12,529 bases of DNA from Caryophanales bacterium UBA6448 (GTDB taxonomy: Bacteria; Bacillota_I; Bacilli_A; RF39; UBA660). The stretch is from the NCBI GenBank assembly GCA_002439555.1, contig DJOC01000075.1:1-12529 (forward strand), written 5' to 3'. The first letter of the stretch is position 1; every line of letters starts with the position of its first letter. This document shows, one piece after another, positions 1 through 6,596 of this stretch. Both the position numbers and the translations under genes were made by a program. Below the pieces are notes generated by a model. It made no database searches, had not been told where the DNA came from, and worked only from the letters and a program-made list of their open reading frames with translations.

Positions 1-64
1 TTTTTTCTCTAATTTAGACCCAATTATTTATTTTTATAATATTAAAAAATTTAAATTACCACTA

Positions 65-901
65 TTAATTAAATCTAGATGGTAATGCATTAAGAATTTT
101 TCCTAGACAAAATAATATATCATCAAAATCAATATTATTTGCATAATCATACTTTCTTTGATAACTTTTCCATCTTTCTTTTAATACACTACTATCCATA
201 ATTAATTCTAAAGTTTGTACTGGATTTCCAGTATATTCCCTCTTCTTAAAAGTTACCTCTACCGCTTGTTTTAAATTTTTCATATTAACATTATCCCAAT
301 CTTTTGTATAAATTAAGTAAACATCATAAAAATCTCTGATTCTTCCATTTAATTCTGCCCTACTTAAAATTGTTTCTAGTTTTTCTGCAAGAACAGTTTC
401 AATATTATATGCCCATAAATTAATGTAATTATCTTTTAAAAGTGGCTTATACTTGTAATTAATTTCTTTTGGAGTAATAGGATCTCCAGTAGCAATATCA
501 ATATGAAACTTTTCTTTGATATTATCTATTTTAGTCAGAAGTTCAATTCTAAAGCCGCCATACTCATCATCACCCCTTATGGGAGAAATTCCTAAAAATT
601 CTATCTTGGCGTTATCACCAGTTTCGATAGAAATTATTTCTTTAATCATATTAATTATTGCTTTTTCATTAAAATTAGCATTTCTAAAAGCAATGTCAAT
701 GTCCATAGTATTTCTACTTTCTACTCCAAATAATGTGCTTAAATAAAAACCACCTTTTAAAATGAAATTATCTTTATATTTACTAACTGATAATCTTTCT
801 AAAAATCTATCATACATATGTAGTCTAAGTAATGTATTAAAATCAGTATTTTTTTCTTTTGAGATATTTCTAATCTTATCTTTCAATTGTTGGCTATTCA
901 T
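65..901 (-). CDS. abiEii: AbiEii/AbiGii-family nucleotidyltransferase toxin
   Basis: Toxin half of a type IV toxin-antitoxin (abortive infection) pair, 278 aa, cytoplasmic. What is seen: the nucleotidyltransferase signature with K49-G50-G51 followed by D67-I68-D69 (motif NTMDIDIAF), a third acidic residue in FHIDIATGD (D135), a helix with A172-E173-K174, and RDFYD (189-193), which is the order of motifs in the AbiEii (DUF1814) family. Family knowledge: these proteins transfer nucleotides to RNA targets such as tRNA, stopping growth when phage infect. The start ATG at 901 has GGAGG six bases upstream and overlaps the end of the abiEi gene by 8 bp, so the two are translationally coupled. Stop is TAA. 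No key residue looks lost, so the toxin is probably active. The family call is firm; the exact substrate is not visible. Confidence 0.93.
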   Translation of the reverse strand: MNSQQLKDKIRNISKEKNTDFNTLLRLHMYDRFLERLSVSKYKDNFILKGGFYLSTLFGVESRNTMDIDIAFRNANFNEKAIINMIKEIISIETGDNAKIEFLGISPIRGDDEYGGFRIELLTKIDNIKEKFHIDIATGDPITPKEINYKYKPLLKDNYINLWAYNIETVLAEKLETILSRAELNGRIRDFYDVYLIYTKDWDNVNMKNLKQAVEVTFKKREYTGNPVQTLELIMDSSVLKERWKSYQRKYDYANNIDFDDILFCLGKILNALPSRFN

Positions 902-1520
902 AAAAAACCTCCATATATTGTATTACTTCTTTCTTAATTCCCATTTTATCAGCATATTTTGATAGTTTAACTAAATCTTTATCTTTTCTTTTTAGATATT
1001 CTTTAATACTATATTTAATGTGCTGTGGGTCCATTCTTTTTTTAGATCTAATAATATCGCAAATACACCTTTCAATATCGTAAGTTTTTACCTTATTACC
1101 CATTGGAGTTTCAACTTCAGTAAGTCCTAGTTCATAAATATTTTTGTCAACATAAAAAACATTATGATTTTTAATTTTATAATTAAAATAGTTATTCGGT
1201 ACAGTTATATCATATTTATCATTCGGAGCTTTGATGGAAAGTCCATAAAAGTAAAGAGCAGTCATATGTGAAAAAACTACATTTGGGAGTTCTAAACTAA
1301 AAACAAAATAAGTATCTTCGATTTTACTTGAGTCAATATAAATACCATTGCCTACTTTTTCTATCATTTTTTTATCTTTCATAATATTAAGATACATTCT
1401 ATGAATTCCAAGATCTGATAGTTCTTTTGAAGTAACATAGCCATTATTAATTTTCATAATTGACTCAATAATTTCTATATTACTTTGACTTTTAAATTCC
1501 TCTATTGTCATTCTTTCCAT
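894..1520 (-). CDS. abiEi: AbiEi-family antitoxin and transcriptional repressor
   Basis: Antitoxin partner of the AbiEii toxin and, by family knowledge, a DNA-binding autorepressor. 208 aa. Residues about 13-63 look like a winged helix (with VTSKELSDLGIHRMYL inside). The stretch VVFSHMTALYFYGLS (81-95) and the later segment 144-164 (VKTYDIERCICDIIRSKK) match the conserved core of AbiEi proteins. The reading frame is open further upstream to 1577, but ATG at 1520 is chosen because a perfect AAGGAGG (1527-1533) lies six bases before it and because the longer form would begin inside the promoter. It ends in TAG, overlapping the toxin start. The gene sits just after the terminator of the division operon, under its own strong promoter with inverted-repeat operator. 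Confidence 0.9.
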   Translation of the reverse strand: MERMTIEEFKSQSNIEIIESIMKINNGYVTSKELSDLGIHRMYLNIMKDKKMIEKVGNGIYIDSSKIEDTYFVFSLELPNVVFSHMTALYFYGLSIKAPNDKYDITVPNNYFNYKIKNHNVFYVDKNIYELGLTEVETPMGNKVKTYDIERCICDIIRSKKRMDPQHIKYSIKEYLKRKDKDLVKLSKYADKMGIKKEVIQYMEVFYE

Positions 1521-1531
1521 AATTAGCCTCC

Positions 1532-1577
1532 TTGACAAATCTAATGAAATTATAACATTTATCATTAGTTTTGTCAA
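1532..1577 (-). promoter_or_regulatory. Inverted-repeat operator over the abiE promoter
   Basis: A 16-bp inverted repeat, arms 1532-1547 and 1562-1577, matches at 15 of 16 positions around a 14-bp centre. One arm contains the -35 hexamer; the other covers the expected transcription start and the first bases of the Shine-Dalgarno site; the -10 lies between. Published work on AbiEi shows negative autoregulation through inverted repeats in the abiE promoter, so this is the expected AbiEi binding site. Binding has not been shown here. Confidence 0.78.
1549..1577 (-). promoter_or_regulatory. abiE promoter P1 (consensus sigma-A type)
   Basis: On the minus strand TTGACA (1577-1572) and TATAAT (1554-1549) are separated by exactly 17 bp, a full consensus match at both hexamers. 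Transcription should begin near 1542, about 20 bases before the abiEi start codon. It is the strongest promoter in the window by sequence, which fits a toxin-antitoxin operon held down by its own repressor. Confidence 0.88.
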
Positions 1578-1586
1578 ATAAATAAT

Positions 1587-1610
1587 ATTTATGTAACTGG
1601 TTGCATAAAT
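1587..1610. promoter_or_regulatory. Second dyad upstream of the abiE -35
   Basis: An 11-bp inverted repeat (arms 1587-1597 and 1600-1610, one mismatch, 2-bp centre; half-site TTTATGTAAC) lies about 10 bp upstream of the P1 -35 hexamer. It has no T-tract, so it is not a terminator. Its sequence differs from the main operator, so it may bind a different regulator. Function is inferred from position only. Confidence 0.4.
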
Positions 1611-1658
1611 TACTCATTCAAAATTGATATTGAATATTTCATTGGAAATTACACTAGT

Positions 1659-1687
1659 ATTACAATATTTATCAGTTTATTTGTCAA
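1659..1687 (-). promoter_or_regulatory. Possible diverged second abiE promoter P2
   Basis: TTGACA (1687-1682), a 17-bp spacer and TGTAAT (1664-1659) reproduce the layout of P1 110 bp downstream; including the spacer 23 of 29 positions are the same as P1. The second arm of the inverted repeat is missing here. This may be a weaker upstream promoter or the remains of a duplicated promoter. No gene lies between P2 and abiEi. Confidence 0.4.
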
Positions 1688-1703
1688 AAAGTTTTGTTCA
1701 TAC

Positions 1704-1731
1704 AAAAAGCATCAAATAGAAATGATGCTTT
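1704..1731 (-). terminator. Rho-independent terminator of the mraZ-pbp operon
   Basis: Perfect 9-bp stem (1706-1714 with 1723-1731, loop of 8) three bases after the pbp stop codon, running into a T-tract on the minus strand. It separates the division operon from the abiE genes. The opposite strand has no T-tract, so it acts in one direction. Confidence 0.82.
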
Positions 1732-1734
1732 AAA

Positions 1735-3837
1735 TTATCTATGAGATAAAGTTACATGAAGGGATAAATCTTTAGTAACTGGAGTATTTTCCGCAATTGA
1801 TTGACTATTTACATAACCATAGCCTTCATAAGTAAGATTTATTCCTAAAAGTGTACATAAAGTTTTTACCTCGGTAATTGAATAACCTGTTAAATTAGGC
1901 ATTACAAAGTCCTCTTTATTAGTAAGTAAGAATACTTTATCTCCTTTGACAACACTGATACCCTTTAAAGGATACTGATTTATAATATATTTTCCTGTTC
2001 CTAAAGTAATTACATTAACACCTTTATTTGTAAGTTCCTCCTTAATTTGATTTGTTTCTTTAGAAATATAATTTTCCAGTTTAATTATCTTATCTTCAGT
2101 TTCATAAGCATTTTGGGTAATATTTGCATAACTTGCTATTTCATCAACCGCTTTAGTAACTGCTCTTGCAAATGTACCTTGAGTTGCTTCGATTTTTTTA
2201 ACTGCGGCATAAATTATATATTTTGGTTTATCACTTGGAAAGAAACCAGCAACTGAATAAATTTGGTCGTATTCACCTTTTAAATAGCCTCCACCATTAG
2301 GATCTGGTATTTGGGCTGTACCTGTTTTCATTGACATAGTAACTGTTTTAGGTTGCCATACTTTCATAAGTCCATCATAGTTTGCACTATACATTAAACT
2401 TCTTAATTTTTCAGCAGTTTCACTTTTCATTTTTTGACCTAGAGATTCAACTTTACTTTGATATGTAGTATTTCCCTCATAATCAACAATTTTATTTATA
2501 ACATAAGGTTTTAGCATTACGCCATCATTTGTAAGCATTGTAAGTGCCTGAAGCATTTGAATTGGAGTAATAGTAACTCCACCTTGTCCAAAAGATGCAG
2601 TCGCAACTTCACTTTCGTATTTAAATTTAGTTGTACCAGTAAGTTCACCAGATAAAGTTATACCAGTTTTTTGACCAAAACCAAATTTATTATAATAATT
2701 AAGTAATTTTTCTCTACCTAAATTTTTAGCAAGTATTGAGGCCGCAACATTTGAGGAATACATAAATCCTGTATCAAAGGTAATTTCACCCCAACCAACT
2801 TTATTATAATCAGATATTACAACATCGGCTACCTCAATTGAACCTGATTTATAAGTATCTTGTCCGTTATAAATACCCTCCTCCATTGCAGAAGCCCAAG
2901 AAAATATTTTCATCGTAGAACCTGGTTCATAAGTATAAGATACAAGAGGATTTAAATAATTTGTAAGCGTATTTAAATCATTAGGATTAAATGTAGGATA
3001 TGTACTTGAGGCCACAATTGCACCAGTATGAGCATCCATTATCGTAAAAATTGCAAATTCAAAATTAGTTTTTTCTTTTAAATCATTGATAGCATTTTCG
3101 GTAATAAGTTCAATATTACTATCTATTGTTAAATAAATATCACTACCAGACTGGGCTTTAGTTTCATAATATGGTTTATTAGGAAGCATATAACCTTTGG
3201 CATCTCTTTGATAAGTAATAGAGCCATTTTTACCACTTAATAAATCATCATAATAACTTTCAATACCAAGTTCGCCTTTTATAGAGCCATCATCGTGAGT
3301 TTTAGCATAACCTACTAAATAAGAGGCAAAGCTACCCATTTTATAATATCTTTGAGTACTTTCAATAAAATCTATTCCTGGAAGTTCTAAATCAACTATC
3401 TTTTGTTTAACAATTTCTGTTAAATTCCTTCCATTCTTACCAAATTCAACTTGATAAGCCTGTTTATTTAAATATTTGAGTATTTCTGCTTCATCCATTT
3501 CAAGAATTGGAGCAAGTGATTTAGCAGTACCCTCTTTATCAACAACGTGCTGAGGATTATTTTCATCCACTGTCCTTGAGGGCTCTAGATAAGCAATTAA
3601 AGTATAAGAATTTACGCTTATTGCAAGGGCATCACCAGCAGCATCATAAATTGTACCTCTTTTGGCATAAAGTGTTTTTGTAACCGTATTTCTAGAGGCC
3701 GCAAACTTTTTTAGATTCATTCCATCTACATTTCCCGATAAAGAAACGTATAAAAGTCTTGCTATTGCAAGGCATAATAAAAGAAAAACCACTGGTAAAA
3801 TAAATTTATTAGGTTTTACAGTTACTCTTTTTTTCAT
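1735..3837 (-). CDS. pbpB: Class B penicillin-binding protein with two PASTA domains (division transpeptidase)
   Basis: Peptidoglycan D,D-transpeptidase of the FtsI/PBP2B/PBP2X/SpoVD type, 700 aa, anchored by one N-terminal membrane helix (about 12-33) with the enzyme outside. Seen: a dimerisation region starting at RGTIYD (60-65); catalytic S307-T-M-K310; S361-S-N363; K504-T-G506; and FGQG at 416-419. Two C-terminal PASTA repeats follow, about 585-638 and 642-697. All three active-site motifs are intact, so it should be active and penicillin-sensitive. The ATG lies one base after the ftsL stop (TAATATG) and has almost no Shine-Dalgarno sequence, so translation is likely coupled to ftsL. Last gene of the mraZ operon. 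A sporulation-type SpoVD role cannot be excluded, but the position beside ftsL favours septal wall synthesis. Confidence 0.95.
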   Translation of the reverse strand: MKKRVTVKPNKFILPVVFLLLCLAIARLLYVSLSGNVDGMNLKKFAASRNTVTKTLYAKRGTIYDAAGDALAISVNSYTLIAYLEPSRTVDENNPQHVVDKEGTAKSLAPILEMDEAEILKYLNKQAYQVEFGKNGRNLTEIVKQKIVDLELPGIDFIESTQRYYKMGSFASYLVGYAKTHDDGSIKGELGIESYYDDLLSGKNGSITYQRDAKGYMLPNKPYYETKAQSGSDIYLTIDSNIELITENAINDLKEKTNFEFAIFTIMDAHTGAIVASSTYPTFNPNDLNTLTNYLNPLVSYTYEPGSTMKIFSWASAMEEGIYNGQDTYKSGSIEVADVVISDYNKVGWGEITFDTGFMYSSNVAASILAKNLGREKLLNYYNKFGFGQKTGITLSGELTGTTKFKYESEVATASFGQGGVTITPIQMLQALTMLTNDGVMLKPYVINKIVDYEGNTTYQSKVESLGQKMKSETAEKLRSLMYSANYDGLMKVWQPKTVTMSMKTGTAQIPDPNGGGYLKGEYDQIYSVAGFFPSDKPKYIIYAAVKKIEATQGTFARAVTKAVDEIASYANITQNAYETEDKIIKLENYISKETNQIKEELTNKGVNVITLGTGKYIINQYPLKGISVVKGDKVFLLTNKEDFVMPNLTGYSITEVKTLCTLLGINLTYEGYGYVNSQSIAENTPVTKDLSLHVTLSHR

Positions 3838-3838
3838 A

Positions 3839-4132
3839 TTATTTTACTTGAAGTATACTAGAGTTATTATATGAAAGTCCATATTCTTTAGCAACATTAA
3901 AAATATTATCAATTGAGGCAAGTTCATCTATTTGCATAGAAAGACTTTCATTTTCCTCTTCTTGAGAAGAAATCTCTTTTTTAAGTTTTTCTACATCAAT
4001 ATTTGTTTTAGTAACTAAACTAGATGTGTAAACATTAAGCATTGGAATAAGACATAATAAAAGAATAATTATGAAATACATAAATTTTTCACCCTTTAAA
4101 AGTCTAACTCTTTTTTGATTTTTCTTTCTCAT
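3839..4132 (-). CDS. ftsL: FtsL-type cell division protein
   Basis: Small bitopic divisome protein, 97 aa. A basic cytoplasmic start (MRKKNQKRVRLLKGEK) is followed by one membrane helix at about 17-38 and then a heptad-like, Glu/Lys-rich external segment (about 45-74), a predicted coiled coil. FtsL proteins diverge strongly in sequence, so the call rests on size, topology and position between rsmH and the transpeptidase gene. Family knowledge: FtsL pairs with DivIC/FtsB and helps activate septal FtsW-FtsI. The start ATG is one base after the rsmH stop, with AAAGGA about seven bases upstream inside rsmH. Confidence 0.85.
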   Translation of the reverse strand: MRKKNQKRVRLLKGEKFMYFIIILLLCLIPMLNVYTSSLVTKTNIDVEKLKKEISSQEEENESLSMQIDELASIDNIFNVAKEYGLSYNNSSILQVK

Positions 4133-4133
4133 C

Positions 4134-5063
4134 TTATATCCTTTCTACAATTCTAAGTTTTGCACTATGACTACGAGAATTTTCATTAATCTCTTCATCA
4201 GTAGGCAAAATCGGTTTTTTATTAATTATTTTTATTTTAGGTTTATATTCATCAGGTATATCTATCATTCCTTTTAAAATATCATCCACTTCACTGTACT
4301 TTTTAAATATTTGTTTAACAAGTCTATCTTCCAAAGAATGAAATGTTATTACACATATTCTTCCACCCTTACTTAGCATATCAATTGCATCTGGTAAAGC
4401 TTTTTCAATAACTGAAAGCTCATTATTTACCTCAATTCTAATTGCTTGAAAAATTTCTCTTTCTGGATGATTTTTATAAAAATATGAAGCACCAACCGCT
4501 TTTTGAATAATGTCCACGAGTTCAAATGTTGTAACTATTTCTTTATTTTTTCTTTCCTTACATATTGCAGTTGCAATTACTTTAGAATATTTTTCTTCAG
4601 CATACCTAAAGAAAATATCTGTAAGTTTTTCTAATGAATATGTGTTTACAACATCTTTTGCTGTAAGAGCATTTTGCGTGTCCATACGCATATCAAGTGG
4701 TGCATTTAATTTAAAAGAAAACCCCCTTTTTGCATCATCGATCTGAGGTGAAGAAAAACCTAAGTCAAATAAGAAACCATCCACTTTTAAAATATTTTCT
4801 TTTTCTAATGTTTCTTTTAAATTTGCAAAGTTTTCCTTAAAAATAGTAAAGTTATCACCAATTGATGAAAGTGCTTCTTTAGAATAATTAACCGCATTTT
4901 CATCTTCATCGAAGGCAAATAGTTTTCCCTTTTTATTTTTTTCTAAGATAACCTTAGAATGTCCGGCATAACCAAGTGTGCAATCAACATATGTGCCACC
5001 ATCTTTAATATTTAGTCCATCAATAGACTCCTTTAATAAAACACTATAATGCATCTTTTTCAT
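4134..5063 (-). CDS. rsmH: 16S rRNA (cytosine-1402-N4)-methyltransferase
   Basis: SAM-dependent methyltransferase (old name MraW) acting on C1402 in the decoding region of 16S rRNA; 309 aa from the ATG chosen. Signature elements: the SAM loop YVDCTLGYAGHS (about 25-36), FDEDENAV (51-58), GFLFDLGFSSPQID (96-109) with LDMRMD (123-128), the insert helix motif REIFQAIRIEVNNEL (202-216), and GGRICVITFHSLEDR (233-247). Starts available are TTG at 5066, ATG at 5063 and ATG at 5054; ATG 5063 is preferred, with GGAG 10 bases upstream, though the TTG is only 7 bases from it. All overlap the mraZ end, indicating coupling. Length and motifs are normal for the family. Confidence 0.96.
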   Translation of the reverse strand: MKKMHYSVLLKESIDGLNIKDGGTYVDCTLGYAGHSKVILEKNKKGKLFAFDEDENAVNYSKEALSSIGDNFTIFKENFANLKETLEKENILKVDGFLFDLGFSSPQIDDAKRGFSFKLNAPLDMRMDTQNALTAKDVVNTYSLEKLTDIFFRYAEEKYSKVIATAICKERKNKEIVTTFELVDIIQKAVGASYFYKNHPEREIFQAIRIEVNNELSVIEKALPDAIDMLSKGGRICVITFHSLEDRLVKQIFKKYSEVDDILKGMIDIPDEYKPKIKIINKKPILPTDEEINENSRSHSAKLRIVERI

Positions 5064-5481
5064 CAAATAAATTCTCCGCTATATCCGCAAGTGATGAAGC
5101 ATTGTCATCTAAATATGAATTAAATGCATCTTCGTCCCAAATCTCAAGATGATCGTTTACTCCAATAACTACGCATTTACCTTTTAAGCCAGCATAGTTA
5201 ATTAAAGGTTCACATATACTTACTCTACCACTCTTGTCTAAACCTATATCAGAGGCTCCTGAAAAGAAAAAGCGTAAATAACCACGAGTATCTTTCTTGT
5301 TAAAAGGAAGAGTACTTAGTTTACTAACAAGTTTTTCCCACTCTTTATTTGAGTATACATATAGACATTTTTCAAGCCCTTTAGTAATTATAAAAGACTC
5401 TCCAAGTTCTAATCTATACTTAGTAGGAATAACTAAACGGTTTTTTTCATCTAGATTGTGATGAAATTGTCCTATTAGCAT
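5044..5481 (-). CDS. mraZ: MraZ transcriptional regulator of the division and wall operon
   Basis: 145-aa DNA-binding protein made of two AbrB-like repeats, each with the family DxxxR signature: DEKNR at 11-15 and DKSGR at 82-86. MraZ forms a ring-shaped oligomer and controls its own operon. The frame is open to 5514, but the family invariably starts near MLIGQFxHxLDxKxR, so ATG at 5481 is used; GGGGAA sits a few bases before it. The upstream extension would also run through the operator boxes. First gene of mraZ-rsmH-ftsL-pbp; its 3' end overlaps rsmH by about 20 bp. Confidence 0.96.
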   Translation of the reverse strand: MLIGQFHHNLDEKNRLVIPTKYRLELGESFIITKGLEKCLYVYSNKEWEKLVSKLSTLPFNKKDTRGYLRFFFSGASDIGLDKSGRVSICEPLINYAGLKGKCVVIGVNDHLEIWDEDAFNSYLDDNASSLADIAENLFDEKDAL

Positions 5482-5490
5482 TTTTATTCC

Positions 5491-5524
5491 CCACTTTCTT
5501 CCACAGTGTGCCACTGTCTACCAT
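5491..5524 (-). promoter_or_regulatory. MraZ operator: four boxes at 10-bp spacing
   Basis: On the minus strand GTGG occurs at 5494-5491, 5504-5501 and 5514-5511, and ATGG at 5524-5521, an exact 10-bp period. The proximal unit reads AAAGTGGGGA, matching the AAAGTG-type MraZ box described for Mollicutes. The distal box abuts the -10 hexamer and the proximal one runs into the mraZ Shine-Dalgarno site, so bound MraZ could affect both transcription and translation. The match to known MraZ sites is strong; binding itself is inferred. Confidence 0.85.
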
Positions 5525-5528
5525 TATA
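5523..5528 (-). promoter_or_regulatory. mraZ operon -10 element
   Basis: Consensus TATAAT on the minus strand, about 42 bases upstream of the mraZ start. No good -35 hexamer is visible; the best-placed sequence, ACTTTT at 5551-5546 (17-bp spacer), lies in the arm of the hairpin that ends rpmF. A weak -35 would fit a promoter that depends on an activator. Confidence 0.6.
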
Positions 5529-5541
5529 ATACTATAAACAC

Positions 5542-5573
5542 AAAAAAAAGTAAATATTTTCATTTACTTTTTT
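5542..5573 (-). terminator. Terminator after rpmF (bidirectional hairpin)
   Basis: Perfect 12-bp stem (5544-5555 with 5562-5573, 6-base loop) of A-rich and T-rich arms, giving a T-run on either strand. It lies 35 bases after the rpmF stop and just upstream of the mraZ promoter, so it separates DUF177-rpmF from the division operon. Confidence 0.75.
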
Positions 5574-5608
5574 AATAAACTTAATCAAATTTTACATTTG
5601 TTTACAGA

Positions 5609-5797
5609 TTAATTTTCTTCTTTTTCTACATTAAGTACTTCTTTTCCATTATATTTACCACATTTAATGCAAGCTCTATGAGGTCTTAAAGTACTTCCAC
5701 AACTTGGACATTTAGTTAATGCTCCAACTTCTTTTTTAAGATGAGTTCTTCTCATTCTCTTTTTTGTTTTACTTGTTCTTCTAAAAGGAACTGCCAT
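5609..5797 (-). CDS. rpmF: 50S ribosomal protein L32, zinc-binding form
   Basis: 62-aa large-subunit ribosomal protein. The start MAVPFRRTSKTKKRMRRTH is the L32 hallmark. C30xxC33 and C43xxC46 form a four-cysteine zinc site, so this is the zinc-requiring C+ form rather than the cysteine-free paralogue some Firmicutes use under zinc shortage. ATG is two bases after the DUF177 stop, with a GGTGG-type ribosome site, giving the classic DUF177(YceD)-rpmF pair. A hairpin terminator follows. Confidence 0.97.
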   Translation of the reverse strand: MAVPFRRTSKTKKRMRRTHLKKEVGALTKCPSCGSTLRPHRACIKCGKYNGKEVLNVEKEEN

Positions 5798-5799
5798 AT

Positions 5800-6213
5800 T
5801 TATTCACCACCTTCATTACTACTTAATACGCACCAATTATCTCCCTTTAATTTTTCAGCATCACACAAGGTATATCTAATTGGGACTTCCAATACAATAT
5901 TTTGCCACAAAAATTCATTAATATCAAGTGCATTTTGATTTTTTTCTATAAAATCTGTAATTTCATCATCAATATTAATGTCATATGGGTAATCTAACTC
6001 TTCTAGTGAAACACTATCAAGTAACACCATTGTACCATAAATATGAATATTAATAAAGTATTCATCAATATCATTTCTTGTAATAAAGCCCTCATAGTTA
6101 ACATCATCAAGTTTTTTAATTGGACTATTTTCAAGAAATTTTGCATCATATGATATTTTTCCAGAAATATCAATTTTATCTTTATAGTTTAATGCACTTA
6201 AATCTAATTTCAT
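5800..6213 (-). CDS. YceD/DUF177-family protein
   Basis: 137-aa soluble acidic protein of the YceD (DUF177) family. The recognisable part is the C-terminal half: ALDINEFLWQNIVLEVPIRY (about 95-114) followed by CDAEKLKG and a second cysteine (C128), matching the usual family ending. Family knowledge: YceD is almost always next to rpmF and has been linked to 23S rRNA or large-subunit assembly; its exact role is unsettled. It is at the short end of the family. Start ATG 6213 has AAAGGA upstream, and an extended -10 promoter lies just before it. Confidence 0.86.
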   Translation of the reverse strand: MKLDLSALNYKDKIDISGKISYDAKFLENSPIKKLDDVNYEGFITRNDIDEYFINIHIYGTMVLLDSVSLEELDYPYDINIDDEITDFIEKNQNALDINEFLWQNIVLEVPIRYTLCDAEKLKGDNWCVLSSNEGGE

Positions 6214-6233
6214 TTTTATTTCCTTTCTAAAAA

Positions 6234-6242
6234 ATTATATCA
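6234..6242 (-). promoter_or_regulatory. Extended -10 promoter for DUF177-rpmF
   Basis: TGATATAAT on the minus strand (TG plus one base plus TATAAT), about 20 bases before the DUF177 start. At -35 spacing only TTTCAT is found, so the extended -10 probably carries the promoter. It separates the core gene pair from the accessory cassette upstream. Confidence 0.6.
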
Positions 6243-6264
6243 TAAATCTTCAGATTATGAAACA

Positions 6265-6549
6265 CTATCTTGATTTTTTATCTTCAGTATTAATCCATCT
6301 TATTAAAGGATCTGCTGTTTTAACATCATCAGGATTAAACATATATTTTGTAGGAAGAGGTTTTGTTTTAACTTCTTTCATAGGATTTTTGCCTATTTTT
6401 TCCTCAACCATTTTAATCTTCTCATTAACATTATGAAGACTTATCGCGAATCTATGAATTTCCTCTTTACTTTCAGCATTTGCTAAAGATTTTAATATTA
6501 AATTTCTAACTCCTATTAACTTATTTCTATATTCTTTTAAATTTTCCAT
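6265..6549 (-). CDS. Small hypothetical protein in a HipA-like kinase cassette
   Basis: 94 aa, not recognised. Residues 1-58 are highly charged and probably form two helices, possibly a coiled-coil hairpin. The remainder is Lys- and Pro-containing with a short hydrophobic motif, PLIRWIN (81-87). No membrane segment, zinc site or helix-turn-helix is evident. The ATG has GGAGG four bases upstream. It is the last gene of a three-gene cassette, 38 bp after the kinase gene, and has its own promoter within a 32-bp repeat shared with the kinase gene. Size and position would suit an antitoxin, kinase substrate or regulator, but that is inference only. It has no obvious partner outside the cassette. 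Confidence 0.7.
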   Translation of the reverse strand: MENLKEYRNKLIGVRNLILKSLANAESKEEIHRFAISLHNVNEKIKMVEEKIGKNPMKEVKTKPLPTKYMFNPDDVKTADPLIRWINTEDKKSR

Positions 6550-6564
6550 AAACCCTCCGATATG

Positions 6565-6596
6565 TATTATATAATACTTATTATAATTTATCTACT
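6565..6596 (-). repeat. 32-bp junction repeat, copy A, with promoter for the 94-aa gene
   Basis: Matches 7490-7521 at 30 of 32 positions. It spans the end of the kinase gene and carries TAGATA (6594-6589), 17 bp, then TATAAT (6571-6566) on the minus strand, a plausible promoter whose -35 overlaps the kinase stop codon. It also contains the 12-bp palindrome TATTATATAATA (6565-6576). Confidence 0.75.

Noticed and set aside
1..64. Possible terminator after abiEii
   Set aside because: Only short imperfect AT hairpins are visible and the region is cut by the window edge; not strong enough to call.
516..962. Plus-strand frames opposite abiEii, and similar ones opposite pbp, rsmH, rpmF, the kinase and ffh
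   Set aside because: They mirror strongly supported minus-strand genes and show no ribosome site or family motif of their own.
1521..1577. In-frame extension of abiEi upstream to 1577
   Set aside because: It has no ribosome site and would place the start inside the promoter; the ATG at 1520 has a perfect AAGGAGG.
1611..1650. Ten-codon peptide frame between P2 and P1 of abiE
   Set aside because: Too short, no ribosome site, no recognisable sequence.
5482..5514. Longer MraZ starting at 5514
   Set aside because: The extra residues are absent from the family and the DNA there is the MraZ operator.
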